A DNA stretch of 64,000 nt from Trichobilharzia szidati (lineage: Eukaryota; Platyhelminthes; Trematoda; Strigeidida; Schistosomatidae), in the NCBI GenBank assembly GCA_944472155.2, contig OX235271.1, positions 39,358,633 through 39,422,632 on the forward strand. Direction: 5' to 3'. The position numbers and the translations under genes are program-made. Below the pieces are notes generated by a model. That model ran no database searches. It had not been told where the DNA came from and saw only the letters and a list, made by a program, of their open reading frames with translations. Positions 10,931 to 21,057 of this stretch are shown piece after piece (the first letter of the stretch is position 1; every line of letters starts with the position of its first letter).

Positions 10931-11532
10931 TTTTATTTCTATTACATTTTTGTAATATAACTGACAATTTGTTAACTACATAAATATGCAACTCGACGTG
11001 TCTATCGATTAACACATCCGCTATATCCTATGATATCACTTCAATGGAATCTACTAAGAGAAATACAATTTTCTGTGATTAGTCAACCCTCAGTCATCCT
11101 ATTCATTAAAATAAACAGTATAGCATGGGATCATAATAAATTTTAATAGCATATATATAAAAAATTGTTTTGTTATTTCCTTTTATTTGTTGTTGATAAT
11201 GGTCATACTGGAATGAATTCATCTACCTTCTTCTGATGTTTAGCCTACTTCGAAATTATATCTTGATAACATATTTAACTTGATTTTGTAGTCATATGTT
11301 TGCGAAAATCAAATAACATTACAAAGGGAGTAATGTCAGAATAGGGATATATATATATATATATGAGACATCAAATGATGATTAGTGAATATTTATATGT
11401 GTGTGTATGTGTGTGTATTTCAAATTAGATAAACAAAAAAGAATTTTTGGATTGGGGAGATGGTTCAGTTATGTTGGATGCATATATGATGAAATTTTTA
11501 GAAAAATATGTCTGATAGAAACATTTCAAATG
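10931..11532. other. unassigned spacer with AT microsatellite
   Basis: It contains a (TA)n run near 11346-11365 and a GT-rich stretch near 11397-11417. No gene was seen. Confidence 0.4.
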
Positions 11533-11706
11533 AAAGGGATTAGAGTATATATATATATATAAGGTGTAGGGGATTTAAATAAGAGATTTTAAATATTAGA
11601 ATACAATTAGTAATTCACTAAAGGGATTAGAGTATATATATATATATAAGGTGTAGGGGATTTAAATAAGAGATTTTAAATATTAGAATACAATTAGTAA
11701 TTCACT
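11533..11706. repeat. perfect 87-bp tandem duplication
   Basis: The segment 11533-11619 is repeated without any visible mismatch at 11620-11706. Each unit starts AAAGGGATTAGAG, contains an equal-length TA run and ends AGTAATTCACT. Confidence 0.9.
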
Positions 11707-11716
11707 AATTCTTCAC

Positions 11717-11955
11717 GGTGTGTCGGTGGCATAGCGGTAGAATGCTCGCCAACCACGTATGTGGTCCAGGGTTTGATTCTCGGCCACGGACGTACTCCTT
11801 TACCTCGCTAACCCAGTAATAAGACTGATAAAGAGGGAAGGTTGGGTATGAGGCTAGCAATCACATCCAGTAGACATAATAGACATCACTGCTCCCTAAA
11901 CTTCAAACTTGTAGCTTGAAGCCCGAATTTCCACTAGGAACTTAAAGGAATAAAA
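11717..11955 (+). repeat. tRNA-headed SINE with RTE 5' body and RTE 3' tail
   Basis: Head: GTCGGTGGCATAGCGGTAGA (A-box region) and GGTTTGATTCTC (B-box region). Body: ACCTCGCTAACCC...GATAAAGAGGGAAGGTTGGG...GAGGCTAGCAA, matching the first ~110 bases of the RTE elements at 27784 and 57140. Tail: GAAGCCCGAATTTCCACTAG, matching the RTE 3' end. This is the clearest plus-strand example of the composite structure. Confidence 0.8.
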
Positions 11956-12014
11956 GGAGCAAAAATCCTTCAAGGAAATGCAGGCAGTGATACTAGTTGT
12001 ATTTGTTTCTAAAT

Positions 12015-12150
12015 GAAAAAGATTTGTACCTCAGCAGTTGAGTTTGGTGTAGTTGTGTTCTTTGAGTTGGATGGTTTAGTTGGGAAGCTTTCAGAGCCTT
12101 ACCAGGCAACATACTTAGTGTTTACTTTAGTTTGAAGTAAGTCTTCACGT
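12015..12150 (+). repeat. PLE family 3 terminal-arm fragment
   Basis: GTGTTCTTTGAGTTGGATGG, GGGAAGCTTTCA and CCAGGCAACAT align with the left arm of the family 3 PLE at 24185-24297. It is a solo, diverged terminal sequence without coding region. Confidence 0.55.
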
Positions 12151-12294
12151 ACAATTAAGTTTAATTGACCAACATGGATGTATATAAAAAGCATTTGATG
12201 GTAGAGTTAGCGAAAACATTTCTTTCCTGAATAAATTGTTCTAAATTTCAATGATATAGCTAGTTTACTGGTCCTAAACCCATAGAAAGAAAGG

Positions 12295-13530
12295 AAATTT
12301 TGATATGAGGCTAGTAAACTTACTATCAAAAATTAACACAGTTTGTATAGAAACTTTGAAGTATAGAAAATACATAAAAACAAACTGATTCTTCGATGAA
12401 ATAGGAGAGATAAAATGACACAGGCTGAAGAAAGCCTACGGTGAGCTAGGAGGCTGATGTATCTTCTTTTGATGCAAGTGAAAATAAGCATAGGGACACT
12501 GAATGCCCTCACGACACTGGGAACAGGCAAGGCTGTTCAGACTGAGAAAGAAAGGAATAGGCATGGTGTAGAAGTGTTCAGAATTTGTGAAAGCAAACGA
12601 AATGCTAGTGAACTCACTCAGCTGTTAACTGGAAGTTCAGTATTCTACTCTGGTCACACAAATGGATTCCATGAGCTTATTAGGAGTGTGAATATCATCA
12701 TATCAGTAATAGCGTACAAGGCTCTAATGCACTGGGAACCTGTCTCCACCATGGTCATTATACTAAGATTCCACCCAAGAGGACAGAGGTGAGACTATGT
12801 CCTCACAAGCATAGCAGTTCATGAGACAGAAGACTTCGATTGACAATTGCAAACAGATGATGGTGATTTCAAATTTCTCTTGAAAATACTCTACCGACAA
12901 CGGAAGTAATCTAATGAACATTGCTTCACTCAGCTTACTCAGCATCATAGTTTATGCACAGGCAACACGGATGAGGATATTAAAACCAACCCAATTTGGA
13001 AAATTAAAACAGACCTATATTACTCCGGAATCAATTTGAAGATCTACAAGGAACAATATCTGACTTCTCAAAACTAATGTGAAGTCAAAGCTTAGATGTG
13101 GGCCGGAGACGTGGTATGCATATCTTCAAGGCGTTTCCGATGGACTGTAGACTTTGATCTGCAGTAGTCATCACTCAGCAATGATGATTAGATGGCCAAT
13201 AAAAAAAGCAACAAGGGACTCTGGCAACAAAACGATCGGCAACCTATCACACAACACACGTGCACAAAGGGAATACAGGCAGTACGCATGAGGCTGTTAG
13301 GTAATATCACGGACGAAGCCTCGGAGTGGAAACCTAATGGGAAGCAAATAGTTGTGCATGGATTCAAACATCATGTTGGGAGGAGATGAAAGCTCGTGGA
13401 CAATCGTGGAACCAGTTAAAAAGGACTGCAGAGAAGAAAGGGTAATGCTGATGTGCTCCTGAAGCCATGTGTTTCACTCAGAACCTATGGGACGAATAAA
13501 AATGAAAAATAAGCTATAAGAAGCTTTGAA
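12295..13530 (+). mobile_element. old RTE LINE, internally deleted
   Basis: The left part (12295-12800) matches the RTE 5' UTR and EN N-terminus; the right part (12950-13500) matches the C-terminal RTE region and 3' terminus (GAAGCCATGTGTTTCACTCA). The RT core is missing. Divergence is much greater than for the copies at 27.8 or 57.1 kb. Confidence 0.7.
12457..12792 (+). pseudogene. RTE endonuclease N-terminal remnant
   Basis: An open stretch of 111 codons aligns with the start of the RTE APE-like endonuclease: QVKISIGTLNALTTLGTGKA corresponds to the WNIRTMYETGKA region, VFRICESK to LGICESR, and KALMHWEPVST to KALMQWEPISS. The conserved Trp-Asn of the first EN motif is lost (LNA), and the catalytic domain is truncated before GDMN. 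It is a relic. Confidence 0.7.
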
Positions 13531-14154
13531 TGAGAATGAACTGCTTTTCCACATTGGTAAACAAACTGCATCTTTTTAATCTCAAAGAACCCTATGTTTT
13601 CTCCATAATTTCACCAGAATTTGTTGGTTCTGCTTTTAAAGACTTATTCTGTGGTCGATTTTCAATTTATTTGCTTCACACAGACGTAAGAGTAGGCAGC
13701 TATTAGCGAAACAAATAAATACAATTTAGCAAAATAAATCCTTCTAATTAAGAAACATTCTTGCAACCAAACGCAAGTATCATTGTTTCCATTCACCTTG
13801 AGATTCAGCCTTTTCGCTGATTTTTTCACGATTGAGTATTATTGACTCTCCCATGAAATTTGAGCTTGAGAATACTTATTAAAAATTCATTTCTCAGTAA
13901 AGTGAGTCTGTCCTGTTACAGAGATTTCTACTTATATATCTTCGCATGTATTTTGTTTCTTTCACAACTGTTTTTGTTTTGTTTGTTGGCTTAGATAAAT
14001 TTCAGCTGTCAAATAGCTCAAAAATGTCATTATTGTTTGAAGTTCACGTTGGTTTACAAAATGTTACTAGATATTCTTTTTGAAATGAATTGGGATATTA
14101 AAATTATGTGCCACTTAAAAATTCATAAGTAGAGTGTGACCTAAGACCATATAT
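13531..14154. other. unassigned AT-rich spacer
   Basis: No supported feature was seen. Confidence 0.35.
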
Positions 14155-14415
14155 ATATAGACTAGACATATGCTAAGGAGACTGTTGAGAGACATCACAC
14201 GCCAGGCCGTCAAATAGAACCCTGATGGGAAACGATTAGTGGGGCGTTGGTCTGAAGGTGTCATAAAAGAGATTGTGTGAAGAGGAGATGAAAACTAATG
14301 GTTTATCTAGTAGATTTCAGGTAAAAGAGACTTCAAAGAACATAATGAAGCAACAGTGTGCTGCTGAAGCCCTGTGTTCCACTCGTAAACCAAAGGAACA
14401 ATAATAATAATATTA
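14155..14415 (+). mobile_element. RTE LINE 3' end
   Basis: Contains the 3' region from ACATCACACGCCAGGCC through GAAGCCCTGTGTTCCACTCG and an AATAATAATAAT tail ending at about 14412. It is 5'-truncated and has no open frame. Confidence 0.7.
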
Positions 14416-14985
14416 ATGTGAGGATCAGGAAAGCCAGGCAAGCTCACGTCACTCTCAGGTCTGTGCAGAGATCAGCAGCAGTCAACAAGTAAAATAAGGT
14501 CCGGACTTTCAACTCCAGTGTGAAGTCAGTGCTACTCACTATACGGATCAGAGACTTGACGCCGCGTCACGAAGGGCACTTCGGACAAACTACAGATCTT
14601 CATCAACAGCTGCCTTTGCTCAACACTACTCAAGATCAGATGGCCGGCCAGAAAAGATCAGCAACAGAGATCTCTGGGAGCAAACCAGCCCAGCAGGAAC
14701 CAATTGTGCAACAAATCTGCAGGAAGAAATGGAGGTGGATTGGCCATACTCTGGGAAAACAAACCATCAAGTGACATCACACGCCAGGACATCGCTTGAG
14801 TGGAATCCGAATGGGAAATGGCGAGTTGGTCGTCAGTGTGAGGGTGACATGAAGGAGGAGGTGATGTGAGGAGGGAGGCAGACGTGGAGCCAGGGGAAAA
14901 CTTTGGCAGAGAACTAAACGCAACGGAGATGTGCGGCTGAATCCTTATGTTCCTCTAGGAACTAAAGGAAACATTAACAAATATC
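14416..14985 (+). mobile_element. RTE LINE 3' end, subfamily B
   Basis: Follows the AAT tail of the previous copy directly. C-terminal RTE sequence is recognisable (LLTIRIRDLTPRHEGH and RKKWRWIGHTLGKQTIK in one frame at 14520-14774). The terminus is CCTTATGTTCCTCTAGGAAC followed by TAAAGGAAAC. It is 5'-truncated. Confidence 0.75.
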
Positions 14986-15909
14986 ATAACAATAAAATTC
15001 AGTTTTACTAAAACCTATGTGACACAAAAATAGTTACTACCCTGTTAATCAATAACCATACGAAAGGGAGTTAATCGCAGCTCAAACAATTCAACAAAAA
15101 AATGTCTCACCACATCAAATGGTGTTGCATATCCCGATCTATGAGAAGTAAATTTTCTTCTCGACTGCAAGCAGAACTTGATGACAATCATTATTAGGCA
15201 CAAAACCTTGATTCGAGTTTGATTGCCTATTACTTTCAGCCATATATTGGCACTTTAGAGTTCACCGTAATTGAGAATCTTCTCCGTTATTGACCAAAGT
15301 TCAATTAAGGTTACAGTTGAGACAAAGTGGAAATACCCACCTCTTAGTGAGCAGTCAGTTCATCTGCATGAATTCCTACGAAAATACCCAATTGTGGAGA
15401 ACATTGTGATTTAACAGTCACTCATTCTCCTTTATCAGAAATGTTTTTAATTTAACGAATAGCTCACATGTAAATCTGTGAGACGGTACTACATAACCTG
15501 AGGGGTTTTCCAAGCAGATCGGTGAATAAAGTAACAAGTTCAGCACTGTCAGTATGCATATAAAACTTCTTCGTTGTGGTATTATGCAATTCTATATCAA
15601 TTTTCTTTTTGCCTACACCATCTAGTGTAATAGTGTTATTCACTGGATGACGTTACTAAGACAATTTATAGTTACTATTCATATCATTACTGCATCATCA
15701 ATTTTTATATTTCTCAGAACGTATCTGTTTCTTTGAGGTTTCAGATAAGTTTGATTGACAAACACCTGCAACTAAACAAAATCTACTGTTTGCAATGTGT
15801 GAATGCTTTTTTTTATTATTGAGATAAATCACTTTGTCTCAATGTTCATTGTTACAGAGGGCAAGCTGAATTATTTAGCGAAATAACCATTTATACATAT
15901 ATATATAAG
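14986..15909. other. unassigned AT-rich spacer
   Basis: No supported feature was seen. A TA run lies near 15893-15908. Confidence 0.35.
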
Positions 15910-16110
15910 AGTAGAATGGTTACAAATCTAATGGGAAATAACGGGTTGGGCTTTTGAGAATGATGTGAAGAAGACCCTTTAGAGGAGAAGAAATAAAAGC
16001 AATCAGGTTATCGTGCAGCCATTTGACGGTGAGTGAAGACAACCAAGTGGAATGGAAATGTGCCACTGAAGTTGATTGTTTCACTCGGAACGCAGAAAAC
16101 CAATAGTAAT
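15910..16110 (+). mobile_element. RTE LINE 3' end, degenerate, tail to tail with the next copy
   Basis: AATCTAATGGGAAATAACGG and the terminus GAAGTTGATTGTTTCACTCG match the RTE 3' end in plus orientation. The following RTE copy begins in opposite orientation at 16111. Confidence 0.6.
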
Positions 16111-16638
16111 TATTGTTATTGTTCCCTTGGGTTCCTAGTGGAACATAGGGCTTCAACTACACGTCTCCACTTGTTTCCGTCTTCTACTGTACTTTTCACC
16201 TACATACATGTTAGTCCATACTGTTTCAACTCTTCTTCACACGATCTCCTCCATGTCACCCTTGCAGCGACGTCCCACTCGCCGCTTCTTTTTCGGGTTC
16301 CACTCGAGCACTGGCCTGACGCGCGATGTCACCCAGTGGTCTCCTCAGCGAGTGTCCAATCCATCTCCACTTTCTCCTGCATATTTGTTGGGCAATTGGT
16401 TCTTGTTTTGTTTGTTCCCATTGTTTCTTGTTGTTGATTCTTTCCGGCCATCTGATCTTCAGTATAGCGTCAGCGAAGACAGTTGTTGATAAAGGTCTGC
16501 AACAGGCTGTTGGAAATATTCTTTGTGACCCGCTAAGTTTCTGATCCGTATAGAAGAACTGACTTGACGTTTGTATTGAAAATCCGAATTCTGTTGTTGA
16601 TGGTGAGTGACGAAGATTTCCAGATTGGTTTCAGGTTG

Positions 16639-16653
16639 ATGAATGTGTTTCTC
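16639..16653. repeat. TSD of nested PLE, left
   Basis: ATGAATGTGTTTCTC, repeated with one change at 18902-18916 (ATGAATGTGTATCTC). The unoccupied RTE copy at about 45190-45205 carries this sequence once. Confidence 0.85.
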
Positions 16654-16825
16654 CCTTATGGGTAAATTTTTATTTTGATAGAGTCTCACAGTGTTATACA
16701 GTAATATTTACTGATGACGTTTCGAGCACAATTTATTGCTCATAATCATATCAAGGTAATCACACGACTTCCTAAATTCATTTATATAGTTCCATTGTTT
16801 TTCACTTGATTTGATTGGTAGTATT

Positions 16826-17110
16826 GTTGTGCTGCTATATTTTGACTAAACTAGCCTACACGTTTATTCTAGTACTTCCTCGAGTTTATAATTGTGTGCT
16901 AACGTTGTGATTACTCGACATCCACAACGTAATTCAAAAGGCACTTGCGAAGGAATACGATAGTGTATTATTGCATCAATCAAAATTCAAAAATCCAGCG
17001 AGCACAAAAGTATCAATTGTTAACATGCAAGATTTAGAGTAATAACAAATCAAAGTCCAGTTGCATAGCGAAAGTATACTGCGATGATGAGTAATAAAAC
17101 GGGTCACTAC
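16826..17110. mobile_element. 285-bp unclassified insertion inside the PLE
   Basis: Comparison with the right arm shows that the EN 3' end is interrupted here. The extra 285 bases are flanked by AGTATT at 16820-16825 and 17111-17116, which occurs once in the uninterrupted arm's equivalent. There is no coding potential and no strong terminal inverted repeat. Class unknown; it could be a small non-autonomous DNA element. Confidence 0.6.
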
Positions 17111-17781
17111 AGTATTATTTTCCATATTTCAGGTATGAGTGATGATTCATTCCTATTGCATGTTTTGGGTGTAGATTCGATGAACAAAGATTCAGTAATC
17201 AACCTCTCTCTCCACCTACCTAGATTACTTTTTAGAATTTTAACCCTCTCCCACCATGCTATTGTGTAGTTGTGTGTTAATGCATGCATTGCAATTGCCG
17301 AGCTTTTTTCTAAATTACTTATCTTCTCTGGGTCAACCATTCTTACCTTAGCTAAATTCTTATGTTCTGACAATCTGACTACCCCTGATGACCTACTAGT
17401 TTGTCCTATGTAGTTGACCTCACAGTCATTGCAGGGTATTTTGTAAATTATATTATTTTGTCTAATTGGGTCCACTGGGTCTTTTAACCTACAGGGCTTG
17501 TCTCTGAGTGAGTTTGTAGGTTTAAATGCCACCCTAATTCCTGCTTTATTGAGAATCCTACGTAGGATCTCAGATGTCCCCTCTTTATATGGTACAACTG
17601 TAGATGACTTATATTCTCTCTTATTTATGTTATTATCACTAGTTTCACAATTCTTTTTATTCTCTTTTGGCCTTTTCCAAATCTTCCTAATGAATTTTCG
17701 AGGATAGTTATTTAAAACCAACGCCTCTTCTATCTGTTTTATTTCATCCTTTAGGTCTTTTTTTGTGCCACTTAGTGCCAT
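17107..17781 (-). pseudogene. PLE-1A RT C-terminus plus GIY-YIG endonuclease
   Basis: 224 codons are open. Residues ~1-55 are the RT connector (EALVLNNYPRKFIRKIWKRPK), followed by the linker SSTVVPYKEGTSEILRRIL. The GIY-YIG domain has NIIYKIPCNDCEVNYIGQTS (Cys-x-x-Cys before YIG), VRLSEHKNLAKVRMVDP, WWERVKILKS, WRERLITESLFIEST and NTCNRNE-like KTCNRNE. The last ~40 residues seen in the right copy are cut off by the 285-bp insertion at EIWKII. It belongs to the inverted dimer and cannot produce an intact RT-EN protein. Confidence 0.85.
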
Positions 17782-17853
17782 TGCTCGGTTTGTTAAACAC
17801 TTAACTAAGCCTGCCTTAACAGTTAAAGGATGAGATGAATTAAAGTCTAAATA

Positions 17854-18162
17854 TCAATTAGAATGCGTTGGTTTTCTATAAACACTAGTGTGTAGTTTGC
17901 CTTCTTCTATTCGTTTTATTTTACGATCCAACATAGCTAATTCTCCTTGCTCATTTTCGGTTTCAAATGTGAATTTTATTCCCTCCACTAGTGAGTTTAT
18001 GTGTGTCAAGAAGCTAGAGATATGTTCTGTTTTTAACACTGTGAAAGTGTCATCCACATATCTCCACCATATTTTTGGAGTAGGATTAAACGTATTAAGT
18101 GCCATATTTTCCCAGCTATCCATTAAAAAATCTGCTACGATAGGGGATATTGGTGATCCCAT
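17854..18162 (-). pseudogene. PLE-1A RT palm fragment
   Basis: Contains motif B (MGSPISPIVADFLM), motif C (WWRYVDDTFTVL with catalytic YVDD) and the start of the thumb (SVYRKPTHSN). The frame breaks between 17781 and 17854, so RT and EN are no longer fused. Motif A and the N-terminal domains are missing because the unit is 5'-truncated near 18250. Confidence 0.85.
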
Positions 18163-18274
18163 CGCTACACCTTCAGTTTGTCTATATATTTTGCCTTGGA
18201 ATTTAAATATAGTAGATGTGAGGCATAGCTGAATCCCTAAAATAAAATCTTCAATGGACAGCTTTGTCCTATGA

Positions 18275-18808
18275 TTGAGTACAGGGTCCGCAGGGTCCTA
18301 CAGGGACAAGCTCTGTAGGTTAAAGGACCCAGTGGACCCAATTAGACAAAATAATATAATTTACAAAATACCCTGCAATGACTGTGAGGTCAACTACATA
18401 GGACAAACTAGTAGGTCATCAGGGGTAGTCAGATTGTCAGAACATAAGAATTTAGCTAAGGTAAGAATGGTTGACCCAGAGAAGATAAGTAATTTAGAAA
18501 AAAGCTCGGCAATTGCAATGCATGCATTAACACACAACTACACAATAGCATGGTGGGAGAGGGTTAAAATTCTAAAAAGTAATCTAGGTAGGTGGAGAGA
18601 GAGGTTGATTACTGAATCTTTGTTCATCGAATCTACACCCAACACATGCAATAGGAATGAATCATCACTCATACCCGAAATATGGAAAATATTACTACCA
18701 ATCACATCAAGTGAAAAACAATGGAACTATATAAATGAATTTAGGAAGTCGTGTGATTACCTTGATATGATTATGAGCAATAAATTGTGCTCGAAACGTC
18801 ATCAGTAA
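18275..18808 (+). pseudogene. PLE-1A GIY-YIG endonuclease, EN-only copy
   Basis: The uninterrupted EN domain reads IIYKIPCNDCEVNYIGQTS, VVRLSEHKNLAKV, MHALTHNYTIAWWERV, WRERLITESLFIEST, NTCNRNESS, and the C-terminal end SCDYLDMIMSNKLCSK. It is nearly identical to the minus copy over the shared part. It lacks RT and any genuine start, since the first Met lies in truncation-junction sequence. GIY-YIG fused to this type of RT is diagnostic of PLEs. Confidence 0.85.
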
Positions 18809-18901
18809 ATATTACTGTATAACACTGTGAGACTCTATCAAAATAAAAATTTACCCATAATGGAATTACATTCTACCACAGTGCCCAAGTTTTATTCTTA
18901 T

Positions 18902-18916
18902 ATGAATGTGTATCTC
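18902..18916. repeat. TSD of nested PLE, right
   Basis: ATGAATGTGTATCTC, the partner of 16639-16653. A length of ~15 bp fits PLE insertions. Confidence 0.85.
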
Positions 18917-18950
18917 GCCTTCCCGATTCTCGAAGATCAATACTAATAAT

Positions 18951-19249
18951 AATAATAGTTTACATACGATTAGTAAGTAACATTTTATTCATGTTAATTT
19001 ACTAGTGTACTTAAAAAGAGTTAAAGTATTCTTATAAGTGCAAATTCAAATTTCTGAATAATCCTTAAAGCTATTAGTTAAATCATAAAATTCCACTTAT
19101 TTTTAAGAATGGATTTAAGTAATATTTATTTCTATGAAGAGGTATAAATAAATTTTTCAAAACATTTTTAAATACTTTTTTCTGTATTTTTAAGGTTCTG
19201 TGGCGATTGGGTAGATCCTCGTGTTTAGGATCACCTAGTAGACTAGTGA
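18951..19249. other. unassigned AT-rich spacer
   Basis: No supported feature was seen. Confidence 0.35.
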
Positions 19250-19500
19250 AATACTAAATTAGGCGAGATGGTTGACTGCCATGAAGCATCATGCCCTCGG
19301 GTAAGATTCCAATGCTAAAAGATGAGATGGGCACCCTAAGGTGACATAGAAGAGATTGAATGAGGAGGAAACGGTAGCATTATAGGCAGTCGTGGATCCA
19401 GCTAAGTAAGACTACAGAGTAAAAGGACGTAATAAAGACGTGCTCTTGAGGCTCCATGTTCCACTTGGAAGCCAAGAGAAGAACACTATCAGTTTACTGG
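19250..19500 (+). mobile_element. RTE LINE 3' end, degenerate
   Basis: The terminus GGCTCCATGTTCCACTTGGA and upstream GTGACATAGAAGAGATTG match the RTE 3' region. It is 5'-truncated. Confidence 0.6.
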
Positions 19501-19569
19501 TTAGTACAAACGTGTTTAAATGTATTCAGAATGCAATAAAATTATATTAATGGGAAATGGTAGATGATA

Positions 19570-20055
19570 GATTAAAAGAGTAGGGTCATTGGAGCTACTA
19601 TACGGATCAGAGACTTGCACTGCGCGTCATAAAGAGCATCTCAAACAAACTCCACACCTTCATTAACAGCTGTCTTCGCTCAATACTCAAGATCAGATGG
19701 CGGACCAGAGAGGATCAGCAACAGAGAACTCTGAGAGCGAACCAACTCAGCAGGAACTGATTGTGAAACAAATAGGCAGGAAGAAATAGAGATGGACTGG
19801 CTGGCCATACTCTGAGGAAACAATCCATCAAGTGACATAACTAGACAAGCCATCGCTCGAGTGGAACCCGAAAGGGAAGCGGCGAGTTGGACGTCAGTGC
19901 AAGGGTGACTTGGAGGAGGTCATGTGAAGAGGAGATGAAGGCGTGTGGGCAGACATGGAGCCAGGTGAAGACTCTAGCAGAGAACCGAACGCAATGGAGA
20001 CGCACGGCTGAAGCCCTATGTTCCTCTAGGAATTAAAGGAAAAAATAATAATAAT
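19570..20055 (+). mobile_element. RTE LINE 3' end, subfamily B
   Basis: C-terminal coding remnant (TATACGGATCAGAGACTTGC, CAAGATCAGATGGCGGACC), then the terminus GCCCTATGTTCCTCTAGGAA and an AATAATAATAATC tail. It has no long open frame and shares subfamily B features with 14416-14985. Confidence 0.75.
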
Positions 20056-20184
20056 CGGAGCTTTGTTGATGCAGTCTTCATCACACTTTGTAAATCTGAT
20101 ATATAAACACAGAGAGACACTGGATACATTCATAGAACATTGCTATAGAATATTAATAAGCCATGTTCAAGAGTTTGTTTGCAG

Positions 20185-20390
20185 GAATTTGGTCAAAAGC
20201 AAACGTCAGTTAGAGAGACATTGGAAAGCGTGCAGGGAGTATTTGATAAGTGTTTCCTCCCAGACTGCGATTCTTCAGCAGAAGGTACCCACCGGTGTAC
20301 GAGCCCGAGACCTTTCAGTTACAAGGGAAGCTTGGTGACTATTCAGACACTGGAATCCCATTCAATGGCTCATGAAATCCAACCTGGTAA
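20185..20390 (-). repeat. tRNA-headed SINE subfamily H, degenerate hammerhead
   Basis: Read on minus: tRNA-like head with TTGTAACTGAAAGGTCTC, then CTGAAGA and GAA hammerhead core elements, then ACTCCCTGCACGCTTTCC and TCTCTCTAACTGA. The core bases CTGAAGA and GAA are intact but stem II no longer pairs. Same layout as 58740-58945. Confidence 0.65.
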
Positions 20391-21057
20391 AACTTGTAAT
20401 AGCTCATTTACTTTTCTATACGTTTTTTAAAGTTTTTGCTATTATCCAATATTTTTCGTAGTTGCGCTACTTGTTACATTAATTTCTAATTAAACACTGT
20501 CCATATTTTAAAGTTTTCCCCCATTTTCTTTAGAAAAGTTTATGTTATCATCCTATAAATAGACAAGTTTCTCAACAATTAATAATTTATTTAGTTACAT
20601 CACTTGGGACTTGTGTTTTTTTATAGTTGTTATCAATAACTCAATGTGAATGTGATAAAAGTGTGTTAAAAATTCTTCCTGCTAACTTACGTATGCATAT
20701 ATACATATAATATTGTTTTCTAGTTGGAAACAGTTCACAAAACAATGAAAAGTGAACTCAGGCTATCCTGCTCCATAGGTTCTTCCTGTTTCGTTCAAGT
20801 TTCACATAGATGTGGTTTAAGAAGTTTATAATGAGTGTTAAGGGAATGGAACAATTGAGTATTAGTCAGCATGTATTTGAATTTCCTTGGAACTTAAATG
20901 AGCCACAGCGATTGTGTCAGAGTTAACGGTGCTACGTAATTGTCCACACTTCACTTAGTAGAGAGACATTAAAACTCGTAACCTACAGGCTGGAAGTTGA
21001 ATGTTTAAACCAGTGAGATACAGCTCCATTCTTGTCAAATATTATATATATATATAT
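20391..21057. other. unassigned AT-rich spacer
   Basis: No supported feature was seen. It ends in a TA microsatellite at about 21041-21058. Confidence 0.35.

Larger units (their letters stand above)
16654..18901. mobile_element. PLE family 1A inserted as an inverted, head-to-head dimer
   Basis: The left unit is minus-strand (RT fragment 18162-17854, RT end and EN 17781-17107, 3' terminus 16654-16825) and the right unit is plus-strand (EN 18275-18808, 3' terminus to 18901). The two 3' termini form long inverted repeats (about 16658-16825 against 18695-18860), including the hairpin GAGCAATAAATTGTGCTC. Both units are 5'-truncated and meet at about 18250-18275. The flanking TSD is at 16639-16653 and 18902-18916. 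Confidence 0.85.
16111..18937 (-). mobile_element. 5'-truncated RTE LINE (subfamily A) split by a PLE
   Basis: The minus-strand 3' part runs 16111-16653 (reverse of CCTATGTTCCACTAGGAACC and the C-terminal region) and resumes at 18917-18933 (GCCTTCCCGATTCTCGA), exactly as in the uninterrupted copy at 45180-45230. CAATAGTAAT at 16101 and CAATACTAAT at 18938 may be its own TSD (9 of 10 bases). The sequence 16326-16544 is near identical, in inverse orientation, to 21351-21569. Confidence 0.8.

Noticed and set aside
16690..16780. PLE-1 terminal hairpin GAGCAATAAATTGTGCTC followed by GAAACGTC as a functional hammerhead
   Set aside because: Stem II and GAAAC are convincing, but the expected CUGANGA segment is not present upstream and stem III has no loop. 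Kept only as a conserved terminal hairpin.
17107..18808. GIY-YIG frames as homing endonuclease or DNA-repair nuclease genes
   Set aside because: They are collinear with PLE RT-EN proteins and end in PLE termini.
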